Origin: Pseudomonas chlororaphis subsp. piscium
GTDB taxonomy: Bacteria > Pseudomonadota > Gammaproteobacteria > Pseudomonadales > Pseudomonadaceae
Assembly: GCF_003850345.1 (NCBI RefSeq)
Contig: NZ_CP027707.1
Coordinates: 4,898,001 to 4,962,000 of the forward strand
Length of the DNA: 64,000 nt
Reading direction: 5' to 3'
The position numbers were made by a program, and so were the translations under genes. Shown piece after piece: positions 62,670 through 64,000 of the stretch (within the stretch, counting starts at the first letter, position 1; each line of letters opens with the position of its first letter). The notes below the pieces were generated by a model. The model was not told where the DNA came from and ran no database searches. It worked only from the letters and a program-made list of their open reading frames with translations.

Positions 62670-63605
62670 ATGTCCAACCGCCTGCCCGACCGCCTGCTCA
62701 ACGACCGCCTGGACTGGAACCTGCTGCGCACTTTCCGGGTGATCGGCCAGGAGCTGAGCATCAGCCGCGCGGCCGCCCGCCTGCACCTGACCCAGCCGGC
62801 CGTGAGCCAGGCCCTCAAGCGCCTGGAAGAACAATTGGGCCGCCAGTTGATCGCCCGGCGCGGGCCACGCTTTGCCCTGACCGAAGTCGGCGAGCAGATC
62901 TTCCACCTGGCCGGCGAGATCTACGGCCAGATGTCCCAGGTCAGCGGCGTGCTGGAGCAGCCGGCCGACGAGGTGATCGGCAAGGTGCGCCTGCTGATGA
63001 TCAGCCGGATCTTTTCCGAGCGTTTCGATGACTTCCTCGCCGACTTCCATCGCCAGCATCCGCGGGTCGACCTGGAGATCGAGGTGATGCGCAGTTCGGA
63101 CATCGTCAGCGCCCTGCAGGAGAAAACCGCGACCCTCGGCCTGAGCCTCAACCGCCGGCCCCAGCCACGCCTGGAACAGCGGCTGTTCCTGCGCCAGCGC
63201 TATGCGTTTTTCTGTGGCAAGCACCATGGGCTGTTCGGCCAGCAGAAGGTGGCCGAAGGGGATTTGCAGCGGGAGAATTTCGTCAGCTTCACCAGCGACC
63301 AGATCGGCGGCATGCTCTCGCCGCTGACCATCTTTCGCGACCAGCAGGGTTTCAGCGGGCGCATCGTCGCCTCGTCGCCGAGCCTGGAGGAAGTGCGGCG
63401 CCTGGTGATCGCCGGCTACGGCATCGGCTGCCTGCCCGAGCATGTGGTGGCGGCCGATGTCGAAGCCGGGCTGCTGTGGCGCCTGCCGCCCCACGAAGGC
63501 ATCGCCGACGTCGACATCCATCTGCTGTGGAACCGCGAACAGCGCATGAGCCGCGCCGAGACGGTCTTTATCGAAGCCTTGCAGGCCTGCCTGGGCGCTC
63601 AGTAA
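62670..63605 (+). CDS. LysR-type transcriptional regulator
   Basis: 311 residues. The N-terminal winged helix-turn-helix reads LLRTFRVIGQELSISRAAAR, LHLTQPAVSQALKRLEEQLG. The C-terminal two-lobed effector domain starts near residue 95 (GKVRLLMISRIFSERFDDFL). It is divergent from the permease-hydrolase-deacetylase operon and is likely its regulator. It converges with the reductase gene, overlapping it by 7 bases at the stop codons. Confidence 0.88.
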   Translation: MSNRLPDRLLNDRLDWNLLRTFRVIGQELSISRAAARLHLTQPAVSQALKRLEEQLGRQLIARRGPRFALTEVGEQIFHLAGEIYGQMSQVSGVLEQPADEVIGKVRLLMISRIFSERFDDFLADFHRQHPRVDLEIEVMRSSDIVSALQEKTATLGLSLNRRPQPRLEQRLFLRQRYAFFCGKHHGLFGQQKVAEGDLQRENFVSFTSDQIGGMLSPLTIFRDQQGFSGRIVASSPSLEEVRRLVIAGYGIGCLPEHVVAADVEAGLLWRLPPHEGIADVDIHLLWNREQRMSRAETVFIEALQACLGAQ

Positions 63606-64000
63606 CCCTGGGCCCTGTCCACCTCGTTCAACAGCGGATCGCCGGCTTGCAGGCGCAGCAGGTTGTCCGCCACCTGTTCGGCGATGCAATCGTGGGAGGC
63701 CGCCGAGGCCATGTGCGGGGTGATGGTGACCCCGGGGGTGGTCCACAGCGGATGCTCAGCCGGCAAGGGTTCCTGCTCGAACACATCGAGCAAGGCGCCG
63801 CGCAATTGGCCGCTGGCCAGGGCATGTTGCAAGTCGTCGAGGTTGAGGTGGCCACCCCGCCCGACGTTGACCAGCGCCGCGCCGCGGGCCAGCCGGGCAA
63901 AGCTGTCTCGCCCGAGAATGCCGCGGGTCTCGGCAGTCAGCGGCAACAGGTTGATCAGCAGTTCCACTTCATCGAGAAAGGGCTCCAGTTGCCCCGGCCC
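63599..64000 (-). CDS. GhrA-type glyoxylate/hydroxypyruvate reductase, 3' part only
   Basis: The C-terminal 133 or so residues of a D-2-hydroxyacid dehydrogenase, whose start lies beyond the right edge of the window. Visible are ELLINLLPLTAETRGILGRD, LVNVGRGGHLNLDDLQHALA, GALLDVFEQEPLPAEHPLW and the catalytic-His segment GVTITPHMAS. These fit the GhrA subgroup, which reduces glyoxylate and hydroxypyruvate with NADPH. No relation to the neighbouring LysR gene is evident. Confidence 0.85.
   Translation of the reverse strand, partial: GPGQLEPFLDEVELLINLLPLTAETRGILGRDSFARLARGAALVNVGRGGHLNLDDLQHALASGQLRGALLDVFEQEPLPAEHPLWTTPGVTITPHMASAASHDCIAEQVADNLLRLQAGDPLLNEVDRAQGY

Noticed and set aside
1..64000. 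CRISPR arrays, tRNA genes, insertion sequences or an integrase that could explain the island
   Set aside because: No regularly spaced repeats, no cloverleaf-like sequence and no transposase or recombinase motifs were found in any frame. The only long repeats are the two vgrG copies and the REP pairs.

Overview
The window is a chromosomal segment of a Pseudomonas, most likely from the P. fluorescens group. This rests on the high GC of the core genes, the TCGCGGGCAAGCCTCGCTCC-type REP pairs, qhp amine-dehydrogenase maturation genes, Tle5/VgrG type VI cargo, a phenylalanine-oxidase-like gene and an acetylpolyamine deacetylase/MHS transporter operon. No tRNA, rRNA, CRISPR array, transposase or integrase was seen.

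Layout. (1) 0.2-5.8 kb, minus strand: qhpG, qhpE, qhpF and a sigma-54 activator in one tightly overlapping operon, used to mature quinohemoprotein amine dehydrogenase. (2) 6.8-11.8 kb, plus strand: two related uncharacterised proteins with a small coupled ORF between them, then a phenylalanine 2-monooxygenase-like flavoenzyme. Its upstream region sits on the antisense remnant of a fimbrial subunit gene. (3) 11.9-13.8 kb: a degenerate receiver protein, a deletion scar joining two gene remnants, a small membrane protein and a divergent 56-residue CsrA-like protein. (4) 13.9-19.4 kb, minus strand: a type VI cargo module of VgrG, Tle5 phospholipase D and a Sel1-repeat immunity protein. (5) 20.4-52.3 kb: a near-complete type III secretion system of the SPI-2 (Ssa/Esc) class. 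(6) 52.6-58.2 kb: a second VgrG module with a GH19 lysozyme-like effector, a periplasmic immunity protein and a decayed LprI-type lysozyme inhibitor. (7) 58.9-63.6 kb: an acetylpolyamine deacetylase, a carbamoylase-type hydrolase and an MHS permease in one operon, with a divergent LysR regulator, then the 3' part of a GhrA-type reductase.

The type III system has six blocks. They are translocators and chaperones (sseE-, sctB-, sctE-, sscA-, sctA- and sseA-like, with two sctA paralogues), an AraC regulator leading the needle and base operon (sctF-G-I-J-K-L-W), two effectors (an ExoY-type nucleotidyl cyclase and a TcdB-like glycosyltransferase fused to a uridine-kinase-like P-loop domain), ssaE/sctD/sctC/ssaB, an SsrB/SsrA-type two-component pair, and the export operon ssaM-sctV-N-O-P-Q-R-S-T-U. 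The export operon is followed by a lytic transglycosylase and a third putative effector with GT-A glycosyltransferase features. Lengths, order and partial sequence patterns all match SPI-2 rather than Hrp, Ysc or SPI-1 systems.

The island lies between two near-identical direct repeats of about 2.6-2.9 kb, each running from vgrG through a small ORF, a terminator and a REP pair into the 3' end of the deacetylase gene. The left copy ends in a 27-base orphan tail of that gene. The simplest reading is that the type III island plus the second vgrG module entered by homologous recombination at a vgrG-deacetylase junction, and could be lost by recombination between the repeats. The second vgrG carries a nonsense codon at position 22 and part of its flank is deleted, so that copy is probably decaying.
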